Positions 44,001 through 53,700 of a stretch of DNA of 64,000 nt are shown one piece after another. Source of the DNA: Nonomuraea coxensis DSM 45129. Lineage in GTDB: Bacteria; Actinomycetota; Actinomycetes; Streptosporangiales; Streptosporangiaceae. Every line of letters starts with the position of its first letter. Within the stretch, counting starts at the first letter, position 1. Position numbers and translations under genes: made by a program. The notes under the pieces are model-generated. The model was not told the DNA's origin. It ran no database searches and saw only the letters and a program-made list of their open reading frames with translations. Location: the NCBI RefSeq assembly GCF_019397265.1, contig NZ_CP068985.1, forward strand, positions 4,258,501 to 4,322,500, given 5' to 3'.

Positions 44001-47000
44001 CACCAGGTCGTCGAACGCGGCCGTCAGCGCCGCCACGTCCAGTGGGCCGGTCAGCCGCTCGCCCCAGGCCACGTTGTGGACCGGGTTGCCGGGGTCGAGC
44101 TGGTCGAGGAACCACAGGCGGGCCTGCGCGTGCGAGGGCCGTACCGGCCCGGCGGGCGCGGGCGGGATCGGCTCCGCCTTGCCGCCCGCGCCGCCCAGGA
44201 GCGGGGCGAGGGCCGCGACGGTCGGGGTCGCGAAGCAGCGGCGCAGCGTCACCTCGGCGCCGTACGCCTCCCTCAGCCGGACCACCAGCCGCATGGCCAG
44301 CAGCGAGTGGCCGCCCAGGGCGAAGAAGTCGTCCTCCACCCCGAAGTCGTCCCGCCCGAGCAGCTCGGCCCAGACCGCGTGCAGGACGCGCTCGGCCGGC
44401 GTGCGCGGCGCCACGGACGCCCGCTCCGCGGCCGTGGCCCGCGGCGACGGGAGCGCGTTGCGGTCGAGCTTCCCGCTGGGCAGGACGGGCAGGTCGGTGA
44501 GGGTGACGAAGGCGGCGGGGATCATGGCGTCGGGCAGCCGGGCGCGCAGGTGGGCGCGCAGGCCGTCGTGGTCGGCGGTGCCGGTGACGTAGGCGACGAG
44601 TCCGCGCCCGCCGGGCGCGTCGTCGCGCACGGTGACGACGGCGCGGCGCACGCCGGGATGTTCGGTGAGGACGGCGGCGATCTCGTCGGGTTCGATGCGG
44701 ACGCCCCGGATCTTGACCTGGTGGTCGATCCGGCCGAGGTATTCGAGGTGGCCGTCGGGGTGGCGGCGGACGAGGTCTCCGGTGCGGTAGAGACGTCCGC
44801 CTGGGGGGCCGAACGGGTCGGGGACGAAGCGTTCCGCGGTGAGGGCGGCCCGCCGGTGGTAGCCGCGGGTGACTCCGTCCCCGCCGAGCAGCAGCTCGCC
44901 GGGCACCCCGACCGGCACCGGCCGCAGCTCCCGGTCCACCACGTAGGCCGTGGTGTTGGCGACCGGCCGGCCGATCGAACCGCCCCGCCCGTCGGTGACC
45001 CGCCGCCTGGTGGACCACACGGTGGTCTCGGTGGGGCCGTACAGGTCCCACACCTCGCCCGCGACGCCCAGCAGGCGGGCCGCGAGCGGGCCGGGCAGCG
45101 CCTCGCCCGTGCTGATCACCCGCGGCACCCCGTGCGCGAGGGCGGGCAGCAGGCCCTCCAGGACCGACGGCGTGGCCTGGACGGTGTGCAGCGCGCCGCT
45201 CCGGATCAGCTCGTGCGCCCGCTCGACCCCGGCCGCCGAGGCGAGCACGACCGTCCCGCCCGTCACCAGCGGGCCGAAGATCTCGACCATCGCGATGTCG
45301 AACGACACCGACGTCAGGAACAGGAACCGCGCGCCGGGCGTCAGCCCCGGTCGCTCCCGCACGTCGCCCAGCAGGCTCACCAGCCCCCGGTGCGGCACCA
45401 CCACCCCCTTGGCCCGCCCGGTCGAACCGGAGGTGTAGATCAGGTACGCGGCCTGATCCGGATGAAAACCCACCTCAACCGCTGACCCGCTCTCCCCGGC
45501 CGCCTGGTCCAGGAGGAGGACACGTGCGGCGCCCGGCAGGCGATCTCGGAGGGCGGCGACGGTGAGCACCAGGGCGGCGCCGGAGTCGGTGACGAGCTCG
45601 TCCAGCCGTCCGGGCGGGTAGCCGGGATCCAGCGGCACGTAGCAGCCGCCCGCCTTCAGCACCGCCAGCAGCGCCACCACCAGGTCCGGGTCGCGCGGCA
45701 GGCACACGCCGACCCGCGTCTCCCTGCCGACGCCGAGCGCCCGCAGCTCGGCGGCCAGGCCGTTCGCGCGGGACTCCAGCGCGGCGTACGTCAGGACGGC
45801 CCCGTCCTCGCCCTCGACGGCGCTCGCGCCGGGCGAGCGCGCGGCCTGCTCGGCCACCAGATGGTGGATGCCGCGCTCCGGGTAGGGAACGACCGCGCCG
45901 TTCCCGGCGTGCAGGGTGTCGTGGAGCTCGGCCGCGTCCATGAGCGGCAGCTCCGACAACCGCAGGTGCGGAGCGGCGACGGCGGCCTCCAGCAGCGTGC
46001 GCAGGTGCGCGGCCAGCCGGTGCGCCCGGTCGTCGTCGAACAGGTCCGTGGCGTAGTCGAGCACGCACAGCAGCGAGCCGTCCCGGCGTTCCTCCACGAT
46101 CAGGTCCAGGTCGAACATGGCGGTGCCGGGCCGCACGTCCAGGCGTTCCAGGCGCAGGCCGGGCAGCTCGCCCGGCGGCTCGGGCGTGTTCTGGTAGGCG
46201 AGCATCACCTGGAAGAGCGGGTTGCGGGACAGGTCCCGGCCGCTCGACAGCTCCTCGACCAGCGTCTCGAACGGCAGCCCCGCGTGCTCGAACGCGTCCA
46301 GCGTCCGCTCCCGGGCTCGGCGTACCAGCTCGGTGAACGCCGGATCGCCGGACAGGTCGCCGCGCAGCACCACCGTGTTGAGGAACAGGCCGACGGTCCG
46401 GTCCAGGGTGTCGTGCGGCCGGGTGGAGACGGGCGTGCCGATCGGGATGTCGGGCTGCCCGGTGTAGCGGGCGAGCAGCGCCTGCAGCCCGGCGAGCAGC
46501 ACCATGAACGGCGTGGCGCGCTGCCCGGCGGCCAGGTCGCGCAGGCCGGCGGTGAGGCCGGCGTCCAGCTCGAACAGCAGGCGGCGGCCCCGGTTCGACT
46601 GCATCGGCGGGCGCGGCCGGTCGGCGGGCAGGTCGAGCGCGTCGGGCAGGCCGTCGAGCGCCTTCCGCCAGTAGGCCAGGTCGCGCTCGCGGGCGGGGCG
46701 TTCGCGCTGCCAGGCCACGTAGCCGGCGTACGGCGCGGGCGGCGGGGGCAGGGGCTCGCCGGCGTAGAGCCGGAACAGGTCGTGCAGCAGGATCGCCACC
46801 GACCAGCGGTCGGCCAGGATGTGGTGCAGGGTCAGGATCAGCCGGTGGTCGCCGGAGGCGACGCGCAGCAGGCGGGCCCGGGTCAGCGGGCCGCCGCCCA
46901 GGTCGAAGGCGAAGCGGGCCTCCTCGCGGGCGGCGGCGTCGGCCTCGGCGGCCGACATCTCCTCGGTCCGTAACGCGGGCCGCACCCGGCCGGGGCCCTG

Positions 47001-47432
47001 CCGGGGCTCGCCGTCGCGGGTCTCGACGACGTGGGCCAGGATCGGGTGGCGGTCCACGAGCGCGTCGAACGCCGCCGCCAGCGCGGCCGCGTCCAGCTCG
47101 CCCACGATCCGGTACGCCCACGACAAGGTGTAGGCCGGATTGCCCGGATCAAGCTGATCGACAACCCAGAGCCGCCGCTGCGCATCCGACAACGCCCCGT
47201 CCGCCGGCCCCAGGTCCGCCGGGACCCCGATCGCCGACGCCCCGTCCAGTGACGCCTTGTCCGGCGGCGCTCCGCCGGCCTGCGCTCCGGCCGGTGGCTC
47301 CCCGGCAGGGGCGCCGGCGTCCTGGCCGGGTCGCCGGCCGGCGCGGGTGCGCGCGAGGCGGGCCTCCAGCGCGGCGCGTTGTTCCGGGCTGAGCCCGGCC
47401 AGCCGCGCCCGTACCCCGTTGCCGTCGCTCAC
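41001..47432 (-). CDS. NRPS C-A-T-C-A-T (glycine-like, serine)
   Basis: Bimodular subunit of 2143 residues. An N-terminal helix (LSPEQRAALEARLARTRAGR) and Ala/Gly/Pro-rich linker precede C1 (about 78-500), A1 (510-1000), T1 (1020-1090), C2 (1110-1530), A2 (1540-2030) and T2 (2050-2110, FFAVGGDSIRSLK). Both C domains carry Arg after the catalytic Asp: HHILADRWS and HHVVADRWS. The A1 code reads D-I-V-Q-I-T-L-V-W, related to glycine codes (DILQLGLIWK) but with Thr at 301; A2 reads D-V-W-H-V-S-L-V-D, serine. The short C-terminal helix NPEDLARLLEGEAR may dock with the next protein. GTG start overlaps the upstream stop (GTGA). A1 shares a near-identical 495-bp tract with the A domain of 47429-50521. 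Confidence 0.94.
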   Translation of the reverse strand: MSDGNGVRARLAGLSPEQRAALEARLARTRAGRRPGQDAGAPAGEPPAGAQAGGAPPDKASLDGASAIGVPADLGPADGALSDAQRRLWVVDQLDPGNPAYTLSWAYRIVGELDAAALAAAFDALVDRHPILAHVVETRDGEPRQGPGRVRPALRTEEMSAAEADAAAREEARFAFDLGGGPLTRARLLRVASGDHRLILTLHHILADRWSVAILLHDLFRLYAGEPLPPPPAPYAGYVAWQRERPARERDLAYWRKALDGLPDALDLPADRPRPPMQSNRGRRLLFELDAGLTAGLRDLAAGQRATPFMVLLAGLQALLARYTGQPDIPIGTPVSTRPHDTLDRTVGLFLNTVVLRGDLSGDPAFTELVRRARERTLDAFEHAGLPFETLVEELSSGRDLSRNPLFQVMLAYQNTPEPPGELPGLRLERLDVRPGTAMFDLDLIVEERRDGSLLCVLDYATDLFDDDRAHRLAAHLRTLLEAAVAAPHLRLSELPLMDAAELHDTLHAGNGAVVPYPERGIHHLVAEQAARSPGASAVEGEDGAVLTYAALESRANGLAAELRALGVGRETRVGVCLPRDPDLVVALLAVLKAGGCYVPLDPGYPPGRLDELVTDSGAALVLTVAALRDRLPGAARVLLLDQAAGESGSAVEVGFHPDQAAYLIYTSGSTGRAKGVVVPHRGLVSLLGDVRERPGLTPGARFLFLTSVSFDIAMVEIFGPLVTGGTVVLASAAGVERAHELIRSGALHTVQATPSVLEGLLPALAHGVPRVISTGEALPGPLAARLLGVAGEVWDLYGPTETTVWSTRRRVTDGRGGSIGRPVANTTAYVVDRELRPVPVGVPGELLLGGDGVTRGYHRRAALTAERFVPDPFGPPGGRLYRTGDLVRRHPDGHLEYLGRIDHQVKIRGVRIEPDEIAAVLTEHPGVRRAVVTVRDDAPGGRGLVAYVTGTADHDGLRAHLRARLPDAMIPAAFVTLTDLPVLPSGKLDRNALPSPRATAAERASVAPRTPAERVLHAVWAELLGRDDFGVEDDFFALGGHSLLAMRLVVRLREAYGAEVTLRRCFATPTVAALAPLLGGAGGKAEPIPPAPAGPVRPSHAQARLWFLDQLDPGNPVHNVAWGERLTGPLDVAALTAAFDDLVDRHDALRLVVADEDGEPVLREGGQRPRLAVRAGEDVGREEARHRFDLAAGPLARAVLVRRGAREHDLYLTLHHVVADRWSLSILLRDLMELYRARVTGSPAELPALPARYRDFAAWHRARVAGRTADLAYWKDALAGLPGSLDLPADRQRQGRASGDGRRLTFPIDAATTAAAHALALERQVTPFMVVLAAFQAVLARYTGRADIPVGTPVSGRSHPDVEELAGLFLNTLVLRGDLSGAPSFAELLARVRERVLDGHEHAELPFEVLVQELAEERDLSRNPLFQVMLAYQNVPPAPPDVAGIALRTLDVDPGVAQADLHLVIEEAGDRLTGVLHYATDLFDHDRMERFADHFRALLAAALAEPERPVADLPLLTPAELELVRRANDTGVPVPDAALPELLAAQAARTPDAPAVRCDGVWMTYGEFAGRVNRLARRLRALGAGPGDVVGVCLERGTDLVVAVHAVVAAGAAYLPLEPDHPAGRLAGMLADAGARLAVTTGALAHLLPAPSVLLDRDAGAIAAEDGGPLDVRPHPDDLAYVIFTSGSTGRPKGVGVSHRAIVNRLRWMQDVFLLTGDDRVPLKTPFSFDVSVWELFWPLMTGAGLVVARPGGHADPAYLADLMEGESVSLAHFVPSMLDAFLAEPGLGARLGALRAVVCSGEALGAGLAGRFAAALPGASLHNLYGPTEAAVDVTWHPYEPGERTVPIGRPVPNTRLEILDDRMNRVPAGVPGTLWIGGVQLARGYVGRPALTAERFVPDPYGPPGGRLYDTGDLARWRPDGEIEYLGRADHQVKIRGMRVELGEIEAALAALPGVRAAAVRAVADPAGLRLAGYVVPADPDDPGGGWDRLLRDTLPGHLIPATWTVLAELPLNRSGKLDRNALPDPRAAGAAGHAEPEGAAELAVAAAWRGVLGLERVSAHDNFFAVGGDSIRSLKVVARLREAGYAVRLEQLFRHQTVRELAGRLGTAPAGEPAQDPPERPFGLLNPEDLARLLEGEAR
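44451..44945. repeat. Near-identical tract shared with 47741-48235 (copy 1)
   Basis: This stretch, coding for the C-terminal half of A1 in the bimodular NRPS, matches 47741-48235 at a constant 3290-bp offset without indels. Long runs are identical, including more than 100 bp ending at 44945. The match stops abruptly at both ends, which points to recent gene conversion or intragenic recombination. Confidence 0.88.
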
Positions 47433-50400
47433 CGCTCCTCCTCCAGCAGTTCCAGCAGGTCGGCCTCGCTCAGCCCTTCTTCGAGCACCGCCAGCGCCTG
47501 CTCCTCGACGGTCGTGGCGTCGAAGCAGCGCCGCAGCGGCAGCTCCACCCCGAACGCCGCGTCGATCCGCCCGATGAGCCGCACCACGAGCAGCGAGTGG
47601 CCGCCCAGCGCGAAGAAGTCGTCCGTCACCCCGACCCGCTCCCGCCCGAGCAGCTCGGCCCAGATGCCCGCCAGGGTCTCCTCCATCGGTGTGCGCGGCG
47701 CCACGAACCCCCCGCCCTCCGCCGTGTCCTTCGGCGGGGGGAGCGCGTTGCGGTCGAGCTTCCCGCTGGGCAGGACGGGCAGGTCGGTGAGGGTGACGAA
47801 GGCGGCGGGGATCATGGCGTCGGGCAGCCGGGCGCGCAGGTGGGCGCGCAGCTGGTCCTCAGGTGCGGTGCCCGTGGTGTAGGCGACGAGTCCGCGCCCG
47901 CCGGGCGCGTCGTCGCGCACGGTGACGACGGCGCGGCGCACGGCGGGATGTTCGGTGAGGACGGCGGCGATCTCGTCGGGTTCGATGCGGACGCCCCGGA
48001 TCTTGACCTGGTGGTCGATCCGGCCGAGGTATTCGAGGTGGCCGTCCGCGTGCCGGCGGACGAGGTCTCCGGTGCGGTAGAGACGTCCCCCGGGCGCGCC
48101 GAACGGGTCGGGGACGAAGCGTTCCGCGGTGAGGGCGGCCCGCCGGTGGTAGCCGCGGGTGACTCCGTCCCCGCCGAGCAGCAGCTCGCCGGGCACCCCG
48201 ACCGGCACCGGCCGCAGCTCCCGGTCCACCACGTACGCGGTCGTGTTCGCCAGCGGCCCCCCGATCAGCATCGCCGCCGGGGAGCGCGGCACCCGGTACG
48301 CCGTCGACCAGATGGTCGTCTCCGTGGGCCCGTAGAAGTTCCACAGCTCCCCGGCGACGTCCAGCAGCCGCGCGGCCAGGTCCACGGGCAGCGGCTCGCC
48401 GCCGAGCACGGCGCGCGGCAGCCCCGGCGGCAGGTGCTCGACCGCCAGGCTCGCCACCGACGGGGTGAGCTGCACCAGGTCCGCGTCCTCCGCGGCCCGG
48501 CGGAGCTCCTTGGGGGTGCGGGCGGCGTCCTCGGGCGCGATCACCAGCGTGCCGCCGGACAGCAGCGGCGTGAAGATCTCCAGCGCCGCGATGTCGAACG
48601 ACAGCGACGTCAGGTACAGGACGCTGCCGCCGCCGAGCCGCCGGATCACGTCCGTGACCAGGTTGACCACGCCGCGGTGTGGCACCTGCACCCCTTTGGG
48701 CCGGCCGGTGGAGCCGGAGGTGTAGATCAGGTACGCGAGGTGGTCAGGCCCCACCGAGGACAACGGCTCTGCCACCGCTGGCTCGGGCGCGTCCAGCAGC
48801 AGCGCCGGCGGCCGCTCCTCCGGCAGCCGGTCGAGCTGCGCGGACTCCGTGACCAGCAGCGCCGCCCCGGAGTCGGCCAGCAGGTACGCCAGCCGCTCCA
48901 CCGGATACGCCGCGTCCAGCGGCAGGTAGCACCCGCCCGCCCGCAGCACCGCCAGCAGCGCGACGACCTGCGGCACCCCGCGCGGAAGGCACAGCGCCAC
49001 GCACGTCTCGGCCCGCACGCCCGCCGCCGCGAGCCGCCCGGCCAGCGCCCCGGCGCGGGCGTCCAGCTCGGCGTAGGTCAGCTCCTCGCCGTCCGGCGCG
49101 CGCACCGCCACCGCGCCGGGGGTGCGCGCCGCCTGCTCGGCGACCAGCTCGTGCAGGGTCCGCTCCGGGTACGCCGCCGCCGTGCCGTTCCAGCCGGTCA
49201 GCAGCTCGTGCCGCTCCGCCGCCGTCATCAGCGGCAGCTCCGACAGCCGCGTGCCGGGATCGGCGGCGGCGGCCTCCAGCACCAGCCGGTACGCGCCCGC
49301 CAGGCGGGCGATCGTGGCGGCGTCGAACAGGTCGGTGCTGTACTCGACGTAGACGCCCGCGCCGCCGGCGGTCCTGACGACGTCCACGTTGAGGTCGAGC
49401 TGGGCGGTGCCGTTCGGGAACTGGCCGCGCGTGCTCATCGGCAGCAGGTTGAAGCCCACCTGGAAGAGCGGCGTCCTGCTGGTGTCGCGGACCGGCTGGA
49501 GCGCCTCCACCAGCCGGTCGAACGGGACCTCGGCGTGGTCCAGCGCGTCGAGGACGGTCTCCCGCACCCGCCCCAGCAGCTCCCCGAACTCCGGGTCGCC
49601 GCCCAGGTCGGTGCGCAGCACCAGCGTGTTGACGAACATGCCGAGCAGCGGCTCGAACTCCGGCAGGTCACGCCCGGCCACCGGCGTGCCCACCACGACG
49701 TCGCGCTGACCGGCGTACCGGGACAGCACCGCCTTCAGCCCGGCGAGCAGCACCATGAACAGCGTCGCCCCGTGCCGCCTGGCCAGCGCTTCGAGCGCGG
49801 CGGTCAGGTCGGCGGGCAGCGCCAGGTGGTGCTCGGCCCCGGCGTGCCCGCGGACCGCCGGCCGCGGCCGGTCCGCGGGCAGCCCCAGGTCGGACGGCAG
49901 GCCGGCGAGGCGTTCCCGCCAGTGGCGGAGCTGGGCGGCGAGCACCCCGCCCGCCAGGTGCTCGCGCTGCCAGGCGGCGTAGTCGGCGTACTGGACGGGC
50001 AGCTCGGGCAGCCGGGGCGGCCTGCCCTCGGCCCAGGCGGCGTCCAGCTCCTCCAGCTCGGCGGCGAAGTTGGTGGCCGAGCGGGCGTCGAACACGGCGT
50101 GGTGCACCACGAACACCAGCCGCTGCGCGGCCCCGCCCGGCATCCGCACCAGGTGCGCCCGCCACAGCGGCGCCCGTTCCAGCGCGAACGGCCGCCGCGC
50201 CAGCTCCTGCGCGAGCGCGCCGAACTCGCGTTCGGCCCGCTCGGGCGGCAGGTCGCGCAGGTCGGTCCGGGGGAGGGTGACCGGCAGCTCGACCTGGACG
50301 ACCTGGACGAGGTTCCCGTCCTCGACCGCGAGGGCGGTGCGCAGCGTCTCGTGCCGCCGGACCAGTTCGCGCAGCATGCGCTCGCACCGGTCCGGGTCAT

Positions 50401-50521
50401 CCCGTTCGGGCAGCTCGATCACGGCGTTGATGTGGTACGCGGGCGCGCCGGGATCGAGCCGCGCCAGGAACCACAGCCGTTCCTGGGCGAACGAGGCGGG
50501 AAAGGCGTACGTGCCGGTCAC
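47429..50521 (-). CDS. NRPS C-A-T, glycine module
   Basis: Single module of 1030 residues: C (about 1-440, VHHAVFDARS), A (about 450-940), T (about 955-1020, FFALGGHSLLVV). The GTG at 50521 is preceded by GGAG. A motifs: IYTSGSTGRPKG, LSFDIAALEIF, NFYGPTETTI, YRTGDL, PSGKLDR. The code reads D-I-L-Q-V-G-F-I-W-K, very close to glycine (DILQLGLIWK). The C domain has Ala-Arg after the catalytic Asp instead of Gly-Trp; it must accept a polyketide-extended chain from the PKS encoded upstream. The C-terminal acidic helix LSEADLLELLEEER is a plausible docking partner for the LSPEQRAALEARL helix that opens the next protein. Confidence 0.94.
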   Translation of the reverse strand: MTGTYAFPASFAQERLWFLARLDPGAPAYHINAVIELPERDDPDRCERMLRELVRRHETLRTALAVEDGNLVQVVQVELPVTLPRTDLRDLPPERAEREFGALAQELARRPFALERAPLWRAHLVRMPGGAAQRLVFVVHHAVFDARSATNFAAELEELDAAWAEGRPPRLPELPVQYADYAAWQREHLAGGVLAAQLRHWRERLAGLPSDLGLPADRPRPAVRGHAGAEHHLALPADLTAALEALARRHGATLFMVLLAGLKAVLSRYAGQRDVVVGTPVAGRDLPEFEPLLGMFVNTLVLRTDLGGDPEFGELLGRVRETVLDALDHAEVPFDRLVEALQPVRDTSRTPLFQVGFNLLPMSTRGQFPNGTAQLDLNVDVVRTAGGAGVYVEYSTDLFDAATIARLAGAYRLVLEAAAADPGTRLSELPLMTAAERHELLTGWNGTAAAYPERTLHELVAEQAARTPGAVAVRAPDGEELTYAELDARAGALAGRLAAAGVRAETCVALCLPRGVPQVVALLAVLRAGGCYLPLDAAYPVERLAYLLADSGAALLVTESAQLDRLPEERPPALLLDAPEPAVAEPLSSVGPDHLAYLIYTSGSTGRPKGVQVPHRGVVNLVTDVIRRLGGGSVLYLTSLSFDIAALEIFTPLLSGGTLVIAPEDAARTPKELRRAAEDADLVQLTPSVASLAVEHLPPGLPRAVLGGEPLPVDLAARLLDVAGELWNFYGPTETTIWSTAYRVPRSPAAMLIGGPLANTTAYVVDRELRPVPVGVPGELLLGGDGVTRGYHRRAALTAERFVPDPFGAPGGRLYRTGDLVRRHADGHLEYLGRIDHQVKIRGVRIEPDEIAAVLTEHPAVRRAVVTVRDDAPGGRGLVAYTTGTAPEDQLRAHLRARLPDAMIPAAFVTLTDLPVLPSGKLDRNALPPPKDTAEGGGFVAPRTPMEETLAGIWAELLGRERVGVTDDFFALGGHSLLVVRLIGRIDAAFGVELPLRRCFDATTVEEQALAVLEEGLSEADLLELLEEER
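47741..48235. repeat. Near-identical tract shared with 44451-44945 (copy 2)
   Basis: Second copy of the recombination tract, covering A-domain motifs A6-A10 of the glycine module. The substrate-pocket half of the A domain lies outside it, so the two modules keep different pocket residues but share the C-terminal part. Confidence 0.88.
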
Positions 50522-50534
50522 CTGGGCCGCTCCT

Positions 50535-50726
50535 CTACTGCCCCATGGCCTCGCGCAGGCTGCGCGGGCGCATGTCGGTCCAGACCCGTTCGACGTGGTC
50601 GAGGCAGTCCTGCTTCGCCCCCGAGAAGCCTTCCTCCCGCCAGCCCGCCGGCAGGGGACGGTCGGCGAACCAGATGGAGTACTGCTCCTCGTCGTTGACC
50701 ACGACCTTGTACGTGCCGTCCGCCAT
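50535..50726 (-). CDS. MbtH-like protein
   Basis: Adenylation-domain partner of 63 residues: VNDEEQYSIWFADRPLPAGW, then VERVWTDMRPRSLREA. The conserved Trp and TDMRP signature are intact; Pro of the usual SIWP is replaced by Phe. It lies 2 nt after the PKS stop and 13 nt before the glycine-module start, inside the second NRPS operon, and should serve the A domains of that line. Confidence 0.93.
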   Translation of the reverse strand: MADGTYKVVVNDEEQYSIWFADRPLPAGWREEGFSGAKQDCLDHVERVWTDMRPRSLREAMGQ

Positions 50727-50728
50727 GT

Positions 50729-53700
50729 TCAGTGCCTTTCCTCTCGGGGAAGCCTGGTGATCGTCGCGGGCCGTGCGGGGGCGTCCTGGCCGCGCAGCTC
50801 CTCCACCAGCGCGGCCATCCCGGCCACGGTGGGCACCTGGAAGAGGCTGCGCATCGGCAGCCGGACGCCGATCTTCTTCCTGATGAGCGCGATGAGCTGG
50901 ACCGCCACCAGCGAGTTGCCGCCCAGCTCGAAGAAGTCCTGCTCGACGCTGACCCGGCGGGCGCCGAGCACCTCGCCCCACAGCCCGGCGAGCGTGCTCT
51001 CCAGGTCGTTGCGGGGCGCCACGTGGTCGTCGTCGGCGGCGCCGCCCTCGCCGGTCGCGGCGGCGGCGTCCAGCTCGTCGGCCACGGTGTCCTGGGTCAG
51101 CTCGCGCACCCCGGCCACGAACTCCGGCAGCGCGGTGGCGTTCACCACGACCTGGCTGCCGAGTCCGGCGGCGAGCACGCGGCGGAACGCCTCCGCGCCG
51201 TCGGCGGGCGGGATGCCGCGCCTGGCGCCGTCGAGGTCGAGGGCGACGCCCGCAGTCGCGGACTCCTCCTTGACGGGCACGGCCTCGGCGGCGTTCCTGG
51301 CGCCCTCGCCGACGGTCGTGGTCATCGCCTGCCGGTCCACGCGCCTGAGCACGAAGTCGGAGATGTCCACCACGGGCTCGCCGGCGTCGTCGTACAGGGT
51401 GAGGTCGGCGGCCAGCACCTCGCCGCCGCCGGTGTCCCGCAGCCGCGCGTGGCTCCACAGCGTGGCCGGCAGCGGGCCGCGCACGGTGATGCGGCCGTAG
51501 CCGAGCGGCAGGTAGCTGTGCTCGCCGGAGACGGCGACGAACGCGGTCGCCTCGTCCAGCAGCGCCGGGTGCAGCGGCAGCGCGGCCAGCTCGGCGGCGA
51601 CGTCGGGGACGGCCACCAGGTGGGCGAGCTGCTCGTCGCTGCCGAGCCGCACCTCGCGCAGGCTGCGCCAGCGCGGCCCGAACGTGACCAGCCCGGACGC
51701 CGAGGCGAACGGGTCGGCCGCGCCGGAGCCGTACGAGCAGCGGGCCCGCACCTCGGCCAGGTCCGCGGCCGGTTCGCCGGCCGCCACCCACGCCGCCGAG
51801 CCGCGCGCGTGCTGCACCGGCTCGCCGCCGGCGGAGCTGACCACCTCGAAGTCCATGCCGTCGCCCGACGGGGTGAGCAGCACCCGCAGCTCCGCGCTGG
51901 TGCCCTCGGCGACCGAAAGCGGCGCGACGAAGGCGACGTCGCGCAGCTCGACCGCGTGGCCGGGCCCGGGGCTCGGCACGGCCGCCTCGAACGCGGCCCG
52001 CGCCGTCTCCAGGTAGCCGGTGCCCGGCATCACCGGCACCCCGGCCACCCGGTGCTCGCCGAGCACCCAGTGCGTCTCCGGCGACAGGGTCGCGGCGTAC
52101 CAGGGGCGGCGGCCGGCGCTCTCGTGCCGGTGACCGAGGATCGGGTGCTCCAGCCGGGTGACCCGGTCGCCGCGCTGCAGCGCGCGGAACGCGACCGGCG
52201 CGGCGACCTCGGCCGCCATGCCGACCTCCAGCCAGGCCCCCCAGTTCACCGACAGGACCCGGCCCGGCCAGACGTGCGCGTAGGCGTCCATGAAGGCGTT
52301 GGCCGCGCAGTAGTCCACCTGGCCGAACCCGCCCGCGACGGCGGTCACCGAGGAGCAGAGCAGCACGAAGTCGAGCGGCAGGTCGCCGAACACCTCGCGC
52401 AGCGCCGGCGTGCCGGCGATCTTGGGCGCCATGACGTCGTCGGCGGCGCGCCGCTCCTTGACCTCGGCCATGCCGCCGCCGGGCACCCCGGCCGCGTGCA
52501 CGACCCCGTCGATCCTGCCGAACCTGGCGAGCGCGTCGTCCCGCACCCGGCGCAGCGACGCGGGGTCGGTCACGTCGGCGGACAGCACGAGCACCTCGGC
52601 GCCCGCCCGTTCCATCCGGCGGACGGCGGCGACGGCCCGCCTGGTCCGCTCCGACGCGCCGTCGAGCGCGTCCCACTCCTCGCGGGGCGGCAGCCCGGTC
52701 CTGCCGAGCAGCACCAGCCTGGCCTGGACGCGCTGCGCCAGGTCCTCGGCCAGGGTCAGGCCGATGCCGCCGAGCCCGCCGGTGATCACGTACACGCCGT
52801 GCGGGCGCAGCGGGTCGTCCTGCGGCGGCACCGGCACCGGCGCGAAGCCGCGCACCCAGCGGCGGCCGGCGCGCAGCGCGACCGGGGACGGCGGCACGCC
52901 CTCCTCCGGCTCGACCGGCTCGGCGGCCAGCTCGGCCAGCACCCTGCCCGCGTCGTACGGCCCCGCCTCCAGATCGACGTGCCGGGCCGTCAGCCACCGG
53001 GCCTCCAGCGGGACCACGCCCGTGATCCCGGCGACCGTGGCGTGCTCGGGCCGCGACACGTCCCCGCCGGTGACGCCCTGCGTGCCGGCGGTCACGATGT
53101 CCACGTGGACGGCCGCCTCCCGCTCGGCCCCCGCCATCGCCTGCACCAGCGCCAGCAGGCTGTGGAAGCCCAGGTCCTGGGCCGCGGTCACCTGCTCGGA
53201 CGTGGCGGCGGGGCAGCCGTCCAGCGCCCAGGCGTGCACGACGCGGGCCGGCACGCCGGTCGCGGCCAGCAGCGCCTCGTAGTCGTCGCGCTCCGCCGGC
53301 CGGACGGTGAACGTCCCGCCGGGCTGGGCCGCGTAGGCGTCGCCCGGCACCACCCTGACCACGTCCGCGCCGGCCGCGCGCAGCCCGTCCAGCAGCGGCC
53401 CGGCGGCCGGTCCCGCGAACACCAGGCAGCGCAGCCCGGCGAGCGCCGCCGTCCCGGCCGGGGCGACCGGCTCCTGCCGCCAGGCCGGCACCGAGAACCA
53501 CTCCTCCAGCGGCAGCGCGCCCGCCCGCGGCGGCCGGGGGAAGACCAGCTCGGGATCGAACGAGGTCCGCACCCAGTGCTCGGCCCGCTCGTACGGGTAC
53601 GCCGGCAGCGGCACCCGCCGGGCGGGCTCGGCCAGCGCGTCGGTGTCCAGCGGCACGCCCGCCGTCCACAGCGCGCCGGCCGTCGCGTACAGCACCTCCA

